Assembly (NCBI RefSeq): GCF_002019795.1
Contig: NZ_KV917381.1
Location: 4,124,068 to 4,188,067, forward strand
Origin: Bacillus alkalicellulosilyticus
GTDB lineage: Bacteria > Bacillota > Bacilli > Bacillales > Bacillaceae_F
Reading direction: 5' to 3'
DNA: 64,000 nucleotides
Below, piece by piece: positions 9,169-18,133 of this stretch. Under the pieces are notes generated by a model. The model saw only the letters and a list, made by a program, of their open reading frames with translations. It did no database searches and had not been told where the DNA came from. The position numbers and the translations under genes are program-made. How positions within the stretch are numbered: position 1 is the first letter of the stretch; each line of letters begins with the position of its first letter.

Positions 9169-10197
9169 TTACGAACGATTTGTTGGAGGAAGTGTTTCTC
9201 CCTTGCCCGTTCGGACCATAAGACCATCAACAACTTCCTTCGCTGGTTTACCAGTAAATACAATGTCATATATTGCATTCGTGATTGGCATATCTACATC
9301 CATTTCTTTTGCTAACGCATATGTTGCTTCAGTCGTCCGTACACCTTCGACAACCATTCCCATCTTCTCAAGAACTTCATCGACGGATAAACCTTTTCCG
9401 ATTTGATTTCCTGCTCGCCAGTTTCGACTATGTACGCTCGTACAAGTTACGATTAAGTCTCCTACTCCAGTTAACCCCATAAAAGTAAGGGGATTAGCTC
9501 CTAATGCAACGCCTAATCGAGTAATTTCAGCAAGTCCTCTGGTGATAAGCGCTGCTTTTGCATTATCGCCGTATCCTAAACCATCAGAAATTCCTGCACC
9601 AAGCGCAATTACGTTTTTCAACGCCCCACCTAATTCAACTCCAACAACGTCTTCATTCGTATACACGCGGAAATAATGATTCATAAATAAAGACTGAACT
9701 TTCTCCGCAGCCTGAATGTTGTTGGCTGCTGATGAAACTGTAGTTGGGTGGCGCAAACTTACTTCCTCAGCATGACTTGGGCCTGATAAAACAACGACAT
9801 CCTGTAAAAGCTCCTGCGGCATTTCTTCTGTGATTAATTCAGAAATTCTCTTAAACGAGCCTGGTTCAATTCCTTTACTTGCATGTATAATGGTCAATGG
9901 CTCTGAAGCCACAGATTTCAAATCAGCCAACACGTCTCGTATCACTTTTGTTGGAACCACAAGAAGTACCGTGTTTACTCCTTGAATTGCTTTTGATAGG
10001 TCAGAGAAACCAACTATATTTTCTGGAAGTACAACTCCTTTTGGGAGGTACGTTTCATTCGTATGTTTCACATTGATTTCTTCTATTACATGGGCGTGAT
10101 TACCGTATATTCGAACCTGATGTCCATTATCTGCAAGCACCATAGATAGAGCGGTTCCCCAACTCCCTGCTCCAACGACTAAGATCGTTTCTTTCAT
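9169..10197 (-). CDS. gpsA: NAD(P)+-dependent glycerol-3-phosphate dehydrogenase
   Basis: GpsA reduces dihydroxyacetone phosphate to sn-glycerol-3-phosphate, the backbone for phospholipids and glycerol teichoic acids. The N-terminus has the dinucleotide motif VVGAGSWGTALS. LSGPSHAEE, the catalytic-lysine region LGGALKNVIALGAGISDGLGYGDN (given here in part) and GLTGVGDLIVTC are all family signatures. At 342 residues the length is normal. The frame is open 22 codons further upstream, but the ATG at 10197 has the ribosome site (GGGGGAAATGAG) and the conserved start. It is usually an essential housekeeping gene; here it sits alone, between the DUF2071 and coiled-coil genes. Confidence 0.96.
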   Translation of the reverse strand: MKETILVVGAGSWGTALSMVLADNGHQVRIYGNHAHVIEEINVKHTNETYLPKGVVLPENIVGFSDLSKAIQGVNTVLLVVPTKVIRDVLADLKSVASEPLTIIHASKGIEPGSFKRISELITEEMPQELLQDVVVLSGPSHAEEVSLRHPTTVSSAANNIQAAEKVQSLFMNHYFRVYTNEDVVGVELGGALKNVIALGAGISDGLGYGDNAKAALITRGLAEITRLGVALGANPLTFMGLTGVGDLIVTCTSVHSRNWRAGNQIGKGLSVDEVLEKMGMVVEGVRTTEATYALAKEMDVDMPITNAIYDIVFTGKPAKEVVDGLMVRTGKGETLPPTNRS

Positions 10198-10384
10198 CTC
10201 ATTTCCCCCATCCTTTTCTCTTTCAAAGCTGTTATTCTTAGGATGTCGACAAGTGTGTATCATTATGTTTTATTCAGTAAAAAATATATGTAGAGACTCG
10301 TTTTGATCATACCATGAATTAGGTTGTTACTCTATATACAAAATGAAGAGAAAGGAATAGATATTACGATTCCAATTCTCAAAA

Positions 10385-10418
10385 CAAAAAGGATTAGACG
10401 ATAATCTGCCTAACCCTT
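10385..10418 (-). terminator. Terminator of the coiled-coil protein gene
   Basis: Read on the minus strand, AAGGGTTAG pairs with CTAATCCTT (one G-U pair) and is followed by TTTTTGTTTT. Confidence 0.85.
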
Positions 10419-10448
10419 CCACTCGCTCGGTGCATGATGCTAACTAAT

Positions 10449-10730
10449 TTATGATGAAACTTGCTTGTCTATGACAGATAAAATCGCCTCAATTTCTGTA
10501 AGTTTCAACTGATTTGCTTCTGTAAAGCTTTCAAGCTCTTGTTCATATTTATGTACAGCGTCTTCGGTTTCATTATATAGTGGTCCTCGCTCTGATTCAG
10601 ATAGCTTTTGCAAGATGCTCCACATCATTTTCTTTTGCTGAAGGCGCCCTTCAATAATCTCTCTTTTTTTTATCAGGTCATTACGTTCTGTCTCTAATTT
10701 TTTCTTCCATCCCAGTAATTCTACAGACAT
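10449..10730 (-). CDS. Small coiled-coil protein of unknown function
   Basis: This is a 93-residue, highly charged, helical protein with no membrane segment. Leu/Glu/Lys heptad-like spacing from residue 8 to the end predicts a coiled coil. The start ATG at 10730 is fixed by GGGAGG 6 bases upstream; the longer reading from 10751 would contain that site. It is monocistronic with its own terminator. I do not recognise the family; it could be a small structural or sporulation-associated protein. Confidence 0.7.
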   Translation of the reverse strand: MSVELLGWKKKLETERNDLIKKREIIEGRLQQKKMMWSILQKLSESERGPLYNETEDAVHKYEQELESFTEANQLKLTEIEAILSVIDKQVSS

Positions 10731-10967
10731 TGTTGTCCTCCCTACGTTCACTTTATTCTTTTTATATTATTCCCTTATCGAAAACCCGTCAAACTACAAA
10801 TATAAACTATAATATAACAATCATTTACAGCATTCTCCAAAACCTCTAATTATCTGCTATTTTATATTAATTTTTCATTTGCAGAGTAAAGTAGTTTGTC
10901 TTATAATGTAATCTGGTTCTATTATTCTAGTAAAAAAATACAAAACATGAAAGTGAGACATAATCGA

Positions 10968-11903
10968 ATGAAAAAACCATTGTTAATTGTTGGAATGATT
11001 ATGAGTGTACTCGCCTTAGCAGTTGGTGGATATGGTTTTTATTTATATAATTCAGTCTCTGTAATGCACGACCCATTAGATCGTGAAAAATCAGATAAAC
11101 GTGAAGAAAAAGTAAGTGTAAATAGCAAAGAACCTATTTCTATATTACTTGCAGGTGTTGACTCAACCGGAGAAGAACATGAAGGACGTTCAGATACACT
11201 GATTGTTTTAACAGTCAATCCTAATACACAATCAGCTAAAATGGTAAGTATTCCTCGTGATACAAGAACAGAAATTATTGGCAGAGGCCAATTAGATAAA
11301 ATTAATCACGCTTATGCTTTTGGTGGCGTTCAAATGACCATTGATACAGTCGAAAATCTTTTGGACATTCCAATTGATCACTACGTAAGTATCAATATGG
11401 AAGGTTTCACAAAAATAGTTGATTCCCTTGGTGGTGTCACTGTAGAAAATGATTTTGCTTTTACTGAAGGAAAGCATTATTTCGAAGAAGGACAACTTCA
11501 CTTAAGTGGGGAAGAAGCACTTTCATATGCACGTATGCGTAAGAAAGATCCACGTGGAGACTTTGGTCGTAATGCAAGACAACGTCAAGTCGTTGAAGCT
11601 GTAATTCAAGAAGGAGCACAGTTTAGCTCAATTACACGTGTTGGAGATATTTTAGGGATCGTTGGTCAAAGCGTACGTACGGATTTACTACTAGATGACA
11701 TGTGGACCATTCAATCGAAATACAGTCCAGCCCGTCATCACATTGAACAAATTGAATTAACAGGTGAAGGAACTAACATTAACGGCATTTACTATTTAAA
11801 TATTCCAGAGGAAGAGATTCAGCGAGTTCGACATGAACTACGCGCTCATCTTGAAATAGATAAAGTGTTTGCTGGTGGAAATTCTTCTATACAACAACCA
11901 TAA
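10968..11903 (+). CDS. LytR-CpsA-Psr (LCP) family cell-wall ligase
   Basis: LCP proteins (TagT/U/V in Bacillus) move teichoic acid or capsule chains from undecaprenyl phosphate onto peptidoglycan outside the membrane. One N-terminal membrane segment (about residues 5-25) precedes the LCP domain. It has ILLAGVDS, the RSDTLIV Asp/Arg motif, SIPRDTR, KINHAYAFGG and the YARMRKKDPRGDFGR block, which carries the pyrophosphate-binding arginines. ATG at 10968 has AAAGTGAG upstream; an upstream TTG lacks a site and would add 24 odd residues. In this neighbourhood it may attach the polysaccharide made by the nearby locus. A terminator follows. Confidence 0.92.
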   Translation: MKKPLLIVGMIMSVLALAVGGYGFYLYNSVSVMHDPLDREKSDKREEKVSVNSKEPISILLAGVDSTGEEHEGRSDTLIVLTVNPNTQSAKMVSIPRDTRTEIIGRGQLDKINHAYAFGGVQMTIDTVENLLDIPIDHYVSINMEGFTKIVDSLGGVTVENDFAFTEGKHYFEEGQLHLSGEEALSYARMRKKDPRGDFGRNARQRQVVEAVIQEGAQFSSITRVGDILGIVGQSVRTDLLLDDMWTIQSKYSPARHHIEQIELTGEGTNINGIYYLNIPEEEIQRVRHELRAHLEIDKVFAGGNSSIQQP

Positions 11904-11911
11904 ATTTTTTT

Positions 11912-11954
11912 AAAAGCCCTAGGTCATGAATAATTATGTCCAAGGGCTTTTTCC
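11912..11954. terminator. Bidirectional terminator after the LCP gene
   Basis: AAAAGCCCT (11912-11920) pairs with AAGGGCTTTT (11942-11951), with further pairing inside. T-runs lie on both sides, so it can also end the small minus-strand gene at 11976. Confidence 0.85.
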
Positions 11955-11975
11955 CTTCTTCCGGGGCTGTTTTTA

Positions 11976-12077
11976 TTAAGAGATAATCAAACGAATACTC
12001 GTTATGATTATTATCCAAAGAGGGATGCTTAGTAAAAGGCCCCACAACAAACCAACAAACAGATTTCCTTCTTCCAT
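11976..12077 (-). CDS. 33-residue hydrophobic membrane peptide
   Basis: This short gene has a good ribosome site: GGAGGG lies 9 bases before ATG at 12077. The product starts MEEGNLF and then consists almost wholly of Leu, Ile, Trp and Val, ending SIRLIIS. That is one transmembrane helix with a charged N-terminus and a single Arg near the C-terminus. It is followed by the shared terminator. Such peptides include regulators of membrane enzymes and type I toxins. No antisense RNA gene is evident, so I do not assign a function. Confidence 0.6.
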   Translation of the reverse strand: MEEGNLFVGLLWGLLLSIPLWIIIITSIRLIIS

Positions 12078-12167
12078 ATATCATAGCCCTCCACTCACAA
12101 TAAGTGTGGACGAGAACATTCTTGAATATACTTTTCCTGTAACAAAGCCACTACCTTTACTTTAATA

Positions 12168-12208
12168 AAAAACCTATATAACTAGGCATAAAGCCAAGTT
12201 ATATAGGT
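12168..12208 (-). terminator. Terminator of the broken fibronectin-III gene
   Basis: On the minus strand CCTATATAACT and AGTTATATAGG form a stem closed inside by GGC/GCC, followed by TTTTTTATT. Confidence 0.85.
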
Positions 12209-12215
12209 GTATCAC

Positions 12216-13596
12216 TTAGTGTTTATATTTATATGGTGTAGAATAATTTCCGTAAACTCTATTATTGTTTACTGTACGGAACGCTCTTACCTTATAATAA
12301 TACGTTTTACCAGAAGATAAGTTTTTGTTCGTATAACTTACCGTACTACCTTTTTTACTGTACCAACTAAAGTATATGTTCCATCCTTAGAAGAAGATCG
12401 ATACACTTGATAACCATTTGCTCCAGCTATCTTAGACCAAGATACAGTTGCTGTTGATGAATTCACCTTTTTCGCCGATACGTTAGAAGGTTTTGAAGGA
12501 ATGGCTTTTCCACTCTTCGTTTTTATATATGGACTATACACTTTCTTACCATTTACCATACGATATGCTCTTACTTTATAGTGATATGTTTTTCCAGTTG
12601 TGACACCCGTATTTGTATACGTTAACGTGCTTCCGTCTGTTACAGTGCCCACTTTACTAAACGTTCCTGTACTAGATGTACTACGATATATTTCATAACC
12701 ATGAACTCCTGGAACTTTAGACCAAGACACTTTGATTTTATCATATCTAACAGACGATGTTTTAAGCGCAGAATCTACAACCGTCGTCGATTTTGTTCCA
12801 CTTTTCACTCCTGATTTATTGACAGCATATACGCTAATCTTGATTCCTTTAGGCTGTGGTGAAATAGCGATGGAGTACTTTCCATCTTTAGCAACTGCCT
12901 CACCAATTTTCTTTGTTCCCACATTAGCAACGACCGTTGTATTTGACGTAGCGTTCCCGGTAATTGTTTCCCCGTATTATAAAGCGGATTAATCGTTGGT
13001 GTATGATCTTGGAAGGTCGCCTTTAATCGGTAATTTGCGCTTGTAATTCCATTCCACCCTTCTGGAATGACATAAGTATAATACGTTCCTTTTGCTAGCA
13101 GCAGGTCAAATTCAATAGTTTGACCTGGTGTGACCCAATAATTGTAATCAACGATATTTAAGAAGCTATCAACAATATACACTTCAAATTCACCCGTCGT
13201 TTTATCTAAGGTAACGGTAGCCTTTCCAGATTTACTACTCGTAAACTGGTATACATCCTGATCTATCAATGAAAAGCTACTTGAGTTGTATGATTTATTC
13301 GATACCATCGGCACACTTGTTTCCATTATGTTATTTGGTTCAAGTGTTGTTGAATTCCTCGTAAACAAACCTGGATACGTTGCCCTTAATCGGTATTTAC
13401 CACTTGTAAAACCTTCCCAATCCCAAAAATATGAATCAATATACACATAATAAGTTCCTCTTGGTAGCAAATCGTTAACGAACAGAAAATCTCCACCTGA
13501 ACCTGCAAAGTCATAATCAATCAACTGACCATATGCATTAACTAAACAATGGAAGTGAAAATAGAATAAAAAAGCAAAACTATACCTATATATCAC
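12216..13596 (-). pseudogene. Broken secreted protein with PPC-like and fibronectin type III domains
   Basis: Three fragments in different frames make one product. The first part (13596 to about 12975) has two similar beta-rich units ending SGKYRLRATYPG and SANYRLKATFQ, like bacterial pre-peptidase C-terminal domains. The frame then shifts at a GGGG run (12972-12975), continues through TGNATSNTTVVANVG, and gives two fibronectin-III repeats (YEIYRS...YHYKVRAYR; YQVYRSS...YYYKVRAFR). A second shift lies in the A6 run at 12351-12356. The 5' end is also lost: the frame opens inside the first unit without a signal peptide. It was probably a secreted adhesin or protease tail. Single-base errors could explain the shifts, but not the missing N-terminus. 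Confidence 0.8.
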
Positions 13597-13650
13597 ACAC
13601 TAAGGCAATGTTTTGCTTATATTTTTTTATTTCATCATATTAGTTAGTTT

Positions 13651-14154
13651 TTAGTAGGGCTCACTATTTCTTCCGTAATAAAAAAAAAATTTTTTAACCA
13701 CGACTAGAGCAAGTCCAATCCCTATACATCCTCCAACTATGTCTAGAAGGATATCTGGTAATTGCCCATGGCGTTCTGGGTGGAAATATTGCCTTACTTC
13801 ATCAAACACTGCATATACAGACACTAAAAGAAAAGCGAAGCCAACAGACCATTTTCCGTAAATAAAATAAAACAAGCAATATGCGAAGAAACCAATCATT
13901 GCAAATGCAATAACATGTGCTCCTTTTCGAATAAAAAACTCAAAAAAATGAGCTTCACCAAGGGAGTGCAAACTAATTTCTTGTCCTCCATAGGAAAAAG
14001 ATACAGCAGAATAATGATGGACCCACGATAAATCATATGATAGGAGTCGAGGAGTAAGGTCCTGGACACTATAAGGTTGTGAAGTTAAATGAAATACGAG
14101 GACAATTATACTGACTAAAAGGATGGCAAGGGAAAAGACAATAATCTTCCGCAT
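13651..14154 (-). CDS. VanZ-family membrane protein
   Basis: This 167-residue polytopic protein has a signal-anchor plus three or four more membrane helices. The VanZ signature is VFDEVRQYFHPERHGQLPDILLDIVGG near residues 115-142. VanZ relatives are linked to teicoplanin resistance and surface stress, but the mechanism is unknown. ATG at 14154 has AGGTGA 4-5 bases upstream. A second VanZ gene lies at 29884 with the equivalent ALDEMHQYYLVNRSGRLLDV motif; the two are paralogues of moderate similarity. Confidence 0.85.
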   Translation of the reverse strand: MRKIIVFSLAILLVSIIVLVFHLTSQPYSVQDLTPRLLSYDLSWVHHYSAVSFSYGGQEISLHSLGEAHFFEFFIRKGAHVIAFAMIGFFAYCLFYFIYGKWSVGFAFLLVSVYAVFDEVRQYFHPERHGQLPDILLDIVGGCIGIGLALVVVKKFFFYYGRNSEPY

Positions 14155-14332
14155 GCAGTCACCTACAATCTCTCAATATGGTTACCATACTAGTATATAC
14201 AAATCTATTAGTAGTATTCATATATCTTTCACCTTAAAACTTTTAACTATCTCTTCATTCTCTTCCTATTAATCCTTATAATAGTAAGCAAATGGTATTT
14301 TCAGAAAAAGGGGACAAATAAGGGAGGCGGCA

Positions 14333-15136
14333 ATAATCACAACACAACTAAAAAAAACAAAAAACATTCTATTTTTCGCTGTAATTATCGTAGCACTCAT
14401 CATCTTAGTGTATGGTCAGCAGCAATACAAAGAAAAAATAAGCTCGATTGCTAGTGAAGCGAAGGCTTATGAACAAGAGAACGCTAGAAAAACGGACACT
14501 GGGGAAAAAACCAACCAAGTACAAAAACTAACCATCGAAGTTAATGGACTACTTGGAAAATGGGCAAATGCCAAAACTGCCGAAGAAGCTGTTCAAATGA
14601 CATACTTTGGTTCAGAATCCTTAACATATACAGAGGAAAGCCTTTCATGGCCAAATCTTGTCACTGACAAACTGAACAATCTATTGCCTCCTGGGAAGCT
14701 TAATGTAACGATAATCAATTATGGTGGCGCAACATCCGCTCAAGTTATCAATCAAACCATTACAGACGATGTCATTGAATCGCAGCCAGACATTATCATT
14801 TTTGAGCCTTTTATCTTAAATAATAACGGAAAAGTATTAATTAATGATACGTTAAAACACGTCGAACAAATCATGAATGATTTCCAAACTGCTATACCTG
14901 AAACAGATATTGTCATTATTCCTTCTAATCCATTATATAATCCATCTGCTTTTCTCACTCAGTCAGACGCATTACAAAACTATGCAGAAGAAAACCAGTA
15001 TTTGTTTGCAAATCACTGGGATGCTTGGCCTGAAGTTACAGATACTGACCTACAAAATTATTTAACAAGCGGTCGTCCCAATGAGCAAGGTCATCAACTT
15101 TGGGCTGACTATATGGCCGACTACCTAATAAAATAA
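14333..15136 (+). CDS. Membrane-anchored SGNH hydrolase, apparent non-standard start codon
   Basis: This is an extracytoplasmic SGNH/GDSL esterase-like protein. A signal-anchor (KNILFFAVIIVALIILVYG) precedes a linker and the hydrolase domain. That domain has TYFGSESLTYT (candidate catalytic Ser), INYGGATSAQ (Gly block), PFILNN (Asn block) and PNEQGHQLW (His block). The signal-anchor is only complete if translation begins at ATA 14333 (or ATC 14336). A strong AGGGAGG lies 5 bases before the ATA. The first ordinary start, GTG 14408, has no ribosome site and cuts the anchor. The gene may therefore use ATA or carry a start-codon mutation. It ends at a terminator made by repeat copy A. Confidence 0.65.
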   Translation: MITTQLKKTKNILFFAVIIVALIILVYGQQQYKEKISSIASEAKAYEQENARKTDTGEKTNQVQKLTIEVNGLLGKWANAKTAEEAVQMTYFGSESLTYTEESLSWPNLVTDKLNNLLPPGKLNVTIINYGGATSAQVINQTITDDVIESQPDIIIFEPFILNNNGKVLINDTLKHVEQIMNDFQTAIPETDIVIIPSNPLYNPSAFLTQSDALQNYAEENQYLFANHWDAWPEVTDTDLQNYLTSGRPNEQGHQLWADYMADYLIK

Positions 15137-15145
15137 AAAAGCATA

Positions 15146-15181
15146 AAACAAAGCTCCCGCTATATCGGGAGCTTTGTTTTA
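15146..15181. terminator. Strong bidirectional terminator (part of direct repeat A)
   Basis: AAAACAAAGCTCCCG (from 15146) pairs with CGGGAGCTTTGTTTT, flanked by T/A-rich sequence. Confidence 0.9.
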
Positions 15182-15228
15182 TTAAATTTAACCATCAATA
15201 GTTGTTCTTGGTGATAGTAAGCTTTTTG
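15150..15228. repeat. Direct repeat copy A: duplicated 3' end of the 52-residue protein gene
   Basis: These 79 bases match 18996-19074 with a single difference (T at 15165, G in copy B at 19011). On the minus strand they encode the last 22 codons of the small gene at 19006, with the final residue Ile instead of Leu, plus its stop and terminator. There is no 5' part here. The copies are 3846 bases apart and bracket the second O-acetylation cassette. Confidence 0.95.
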
Positions 15229-15435
15229 CTACCATACTAAAAAAGAACAATGCATTTTCTCTTTTATAAAATGAATTATCTTCCAACATTATTTATGGGA
15301 TATTAAATATATCAGTTACTTAATAATCTCCAACCATCATATTCCGTTTATAAACTAGTATCCATATAACAAAGAATTTCTCCATTTAAAGGAGAAGCTC
15401 CTCACTGTAATTGGCTCCAGCATTACTTTATAAAT

Positions 15436-16482
15436 CTACAAATCGATACCTAATTGATTTTTAACAAATTCCAGATGTTGACCTACATTTTCATTTGTAA
15501 CTAATATCCCAAAATCACTTGGTATCAATTCATTTTCATACCCAACAAGCCTGTGTGCAATTAATGTACCAACTTCAGGATAAAAATGATGGGAATCGTA
15601 ATAATTTGTAATATCATTAGTAATGGTATTAATTGTTGTAAAATTATAAACCTCACCAAACACTTCAATCATATCATTTATCCATCGCTCATAATCTTTA
15701 AAACTGGAGCTATTACTTACCTTTGATTTTAGATGATAATCCGTTAGAGGATTTGTAAATATAATAAACTTGGTATTAGGATTATTTTCTTTAATAACAT
15801 TTAAATGTCCTATATAATTTTCATCATAGTTAGACTTATACCTATTATTTTTTGCCTTAGCTAAAAATTCCTCTTTCTCCCTTTTGCTCCGCTTTTCTGA
15901 TTTACCTTTTGTATAAGCGATATTATCCCTATCGTACATTCGAGTCTCTGTTAACCTTTCGTTAAATGATGCCTCTATATTCTCTTTTGAATATTCAAGG
16001 GTATCTATTGATAATAAGGAACCCAACCGATAAAAAGGAAGATTCGACGTATTTATATAATAACTTGGGTCATTATGCGTACTCGGTATATCTTTATTAA
16101 AACTTTCCCAATAAAGTTCCAAAACTATAAATTCAAAATCTTTTCCATTTCTAGTTTTTGCGTATTCTATATAATCATTATATTCACTGATTCTCATTGC
16201 ACTAACGGAATAGTTGTATGCTTTAAGACCAATAAATTCATGTTGATTAATATATGTTGTTCTACTTGTACCAACAATTAAGGTATCATAATTAAAATCA
16301 TTAAAGGTGATATGATTTGTTTTTTGCTGCCTTTCATCAAAACTTGATTGGAGTTTATTAAATTGATTTTTATTGTTATTCAACCACAAAGGGTCAACAA
16401 TATAGTTTACTGAACCGACTGCAAGTAATATAACTAGCATAACAGTTATTACACTTAATACCCACATCCTGTTTTTTTTCAT
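15436..16482 (-). CDS. SGNH-like partner of the second MBOAT protein
   Basis: This is a single-pass membrane protein with an extracytoplasmic domain, encoded 11 bases after the MBOAT stop. An N-terminal anchor (residues 6-26) is followed by NYIVDP, then VGTSRTTY (near residue 68), which sits where the catalytic Ser of SGNH folds lies. The C-terminal DSHHFYPEVG resembles the Asp/His block. It probably transfers or removes acetyl groups on the same glycan as its operon mates. ATG at 16482 has AGGTGG 8 bases upstream. It shares little sequence with the DHHW partner at 3201, so the two cassettes differ in type. Confidence 0.78.
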   Translation of the reverse strand: MKKNRMWVLSVITVMLVILLAVGSVNYIVDPLWLNNNKNQFNKLQSSFDERQQKTNHITFNDFNYDTLIVGTSRTTYINQHEFIGLKAYNYSVSAMRISEYNDYIEYAKTRNGKDFEFIVLELYWESFNKDIPSTHNDPSYYINTSNLPFYRLGSLLSIDTLEYSKENIEASFNERLTETRMYDRDNIAYTKGKSEKRSKREKEEFLAKAKNNRYKSNYDENYIGHLNVIKENNPNTKFIIFTNPLTDYHLKSKVSNSSSFKDYERWINDMIEVFGEVYNFTTINTITNDITNYYDSHHFYPEVGTLIAHRLVGYENELIPSDFGILVTNENVGQHLEFVKNQLGIDL

Positions 16483-16493
16483 TTGTATACCAC

Positions 16494-17951
16494 CTAAAAA
16501 TTGAAGTATAAAAATTCACTTATCTTACTCATGTTTAAAATTGTATAAACTACCATAATTATTATAGCTGCTCCCGATAAGAGATTAGGCTTAAACCTGT
16601 CCCTTAATTCTACTGAATTTTTGGCAAATACGACTATAATAAATGTAATGAGAATCAAATATATAGATTTATCTATCTCTGAATTATTGACAAAAAATTT
16701 ACTAATTTCAAACTCAATATTACTCAACGAAGAAATAGCTGATAAAATCCCACCGTTTGGTAAAGTGACACCATTTAACCCTAACATTCCACGTAGTACT
16801 TTAATGGCATCGGCCCATGTCTCCGCTCTAAAAAAGACCCATGCTACATTTATAAAGTTAAATGTGATAAACCAAGCGATTAACATAGGCATCTTTATAC
16901 CAAAGGTTTGCCAATAACGGTTAATTACCATAGCAAAACCATGTAGTAACCCCCAGAAAATAAATGTCCACCCAGCTCCGTGCCAAAGTCCACTTATCAG
17001 AAATACTAGTAAAATATTAATGTATGTCCTTTTTTTACCCTTCCTATTTCCACCAAGGGGAATATAAATATACGCCGTTAAAAATCTTCCTAGTGTAATG
17101 TGCCATCTTCTCCAAAAGTCTTGAATATTCAAAGCCTTATACGGAGAATTAAAATTTATAGGTAGTCTTATATTAAATAATAAGGCTATACCTATTGCCA
17201 TATCAGTATATCCACTAAAATCAAAATAAAGCTGAAACGTATATGACAATGATACAATCCAAGCCTCAATTAATGTTAATACTTCAGTATTATTAAATCC
17301 TTCAGTTGCCCATACTCCGAAAGTATCAGCAATTGCAACTTTTTTAAAAAGGCCTATAGAAAAAACAAAAATCCCTACTGCGACGTTTCTATAATTAATT
17401 ATTTTATTTCTTACATTTGCAAACTGTGGCATCACTTCTTTATGATGAACTATCGGTCCGGCTATTAGCTGCGGAAAGAAACTTACAAAAAGTGAATAGT
17501 TCAAAAAGTCATACTCTTTTGTTTCGTTTTTATAAGCATCAACTAAATAAGCTATTTGTTGAAAGGTAAAGAAACTAATTGCAAGAGGTAACGCTAAATA
17601 TAGTAAGGATAAATTTGTTGCAAACAAATAATTTATATTTTCAATAAAGAAGTCAGAATACTTATAGTAACTTAGTAATCCAACATTAAACACTATTCCT
17701 ACTGTCAATATAATCTTTCGTATATGCTTATTATTATTTTTGCCTAACTGTTTTCCTATCCAATAATTGATTATCATTGAAGATAAAATTAGAGGTAAAT
17801 ATAATACATTCCACCAACTATAAAAGAATAAGGAGCTCAATACTAACCAAATTTTTGCTGGCGTAATTAATTTGATTTTATTTAGTAACATGTAAACGAT
17901 GAAGACTATTGGTAAGAATGCAAATATGAATTCAAACGAATTAAATAGCAA
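16494..17951 (-). CDS. MBOAT-family O-acyltransferase, second copy
   Basis: This is an AlgI-type membrane acyltransferase with FWRRWHITLG and the catalytic-His motif SGLWHGAGWTF (near residue 323). TTG at 17951 is chosen as the start, because it gives the family's usual N-terminus (LLFNSFEFIF) and has AGAGGGGAAG upstream; the longer open frame adds 16 unlikely residues. The product is 485 residues with about 11 membrane segments. The operon order is SGNH hydrolase, MBOAT, SGNH-like partner. The whole unit is read in the same direction as the c-di-GMP riboswitch gene just upstream. Confidence 0.9.
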   Translation of the reverse strand: MLFNSFEFIFAFLPIVFIVYMLLNKIKLITPAKIWLVLSSLFFYSWWNVLYLPLILSSMIINYWIGKQLGKNNNKHIRKIILTVGIVFNVGLLSYYKYSDFFIENINYLFATNLSLLYLALPLAISFFTFQQIAYLVDAYKNETKEYDFLNYSLFVSFFPQLIAGPIVHHKEVMPQFANVRNKIINYRNVAVGIFVFSIGLFKKVAIADTFGVWATEGFNNTEVLTLIEAWIVSLSYTFQLYFDFSGYTDMAIGIALLFNIRLPINFNSPYKALNIQDFWRRWHITLGRFLTAYIYIPLGGNRKGKKRTYINILLVFLISGLWHGAGWTFIFWGLLHGFAMVINRYWQTFGIKMPMLIAWFITFNFINVAWVFFRAETWADAIKVLRGMLGLNGVTLPNGGILSAISSLSNIEFEISKFFVNNSEIDKSIYLILITFIIVVFAKNSVELRDRFKPNLLSGAAIIIMVVYTILNMSKISEFLYFNF

Positions 17952-18133
17952 GCAGGACTTCCCCTCTCTACTAACTGAAAACCTATTAAAGTATAACAAA
18001 TACTTAGAAATTATACGATTAGTTTTTTTTGGATACTTGTTTCATAAAATGGATCTGTTCATAAAAATAATATATAGCGCCTAATTCTTTGACTTAATCC
18101 TTTGAAGTCACTTACTTTCCTGACAAAAAACAA

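Noticed and set aside
11887-12084. 65-codon minus-strand open frame over the LCP terminator
   Set aside because: The better frame in the same stretch (11976-12077) has a ribosome site and a membrane helix; the longer frame has mixed composition and reads through the terminator.
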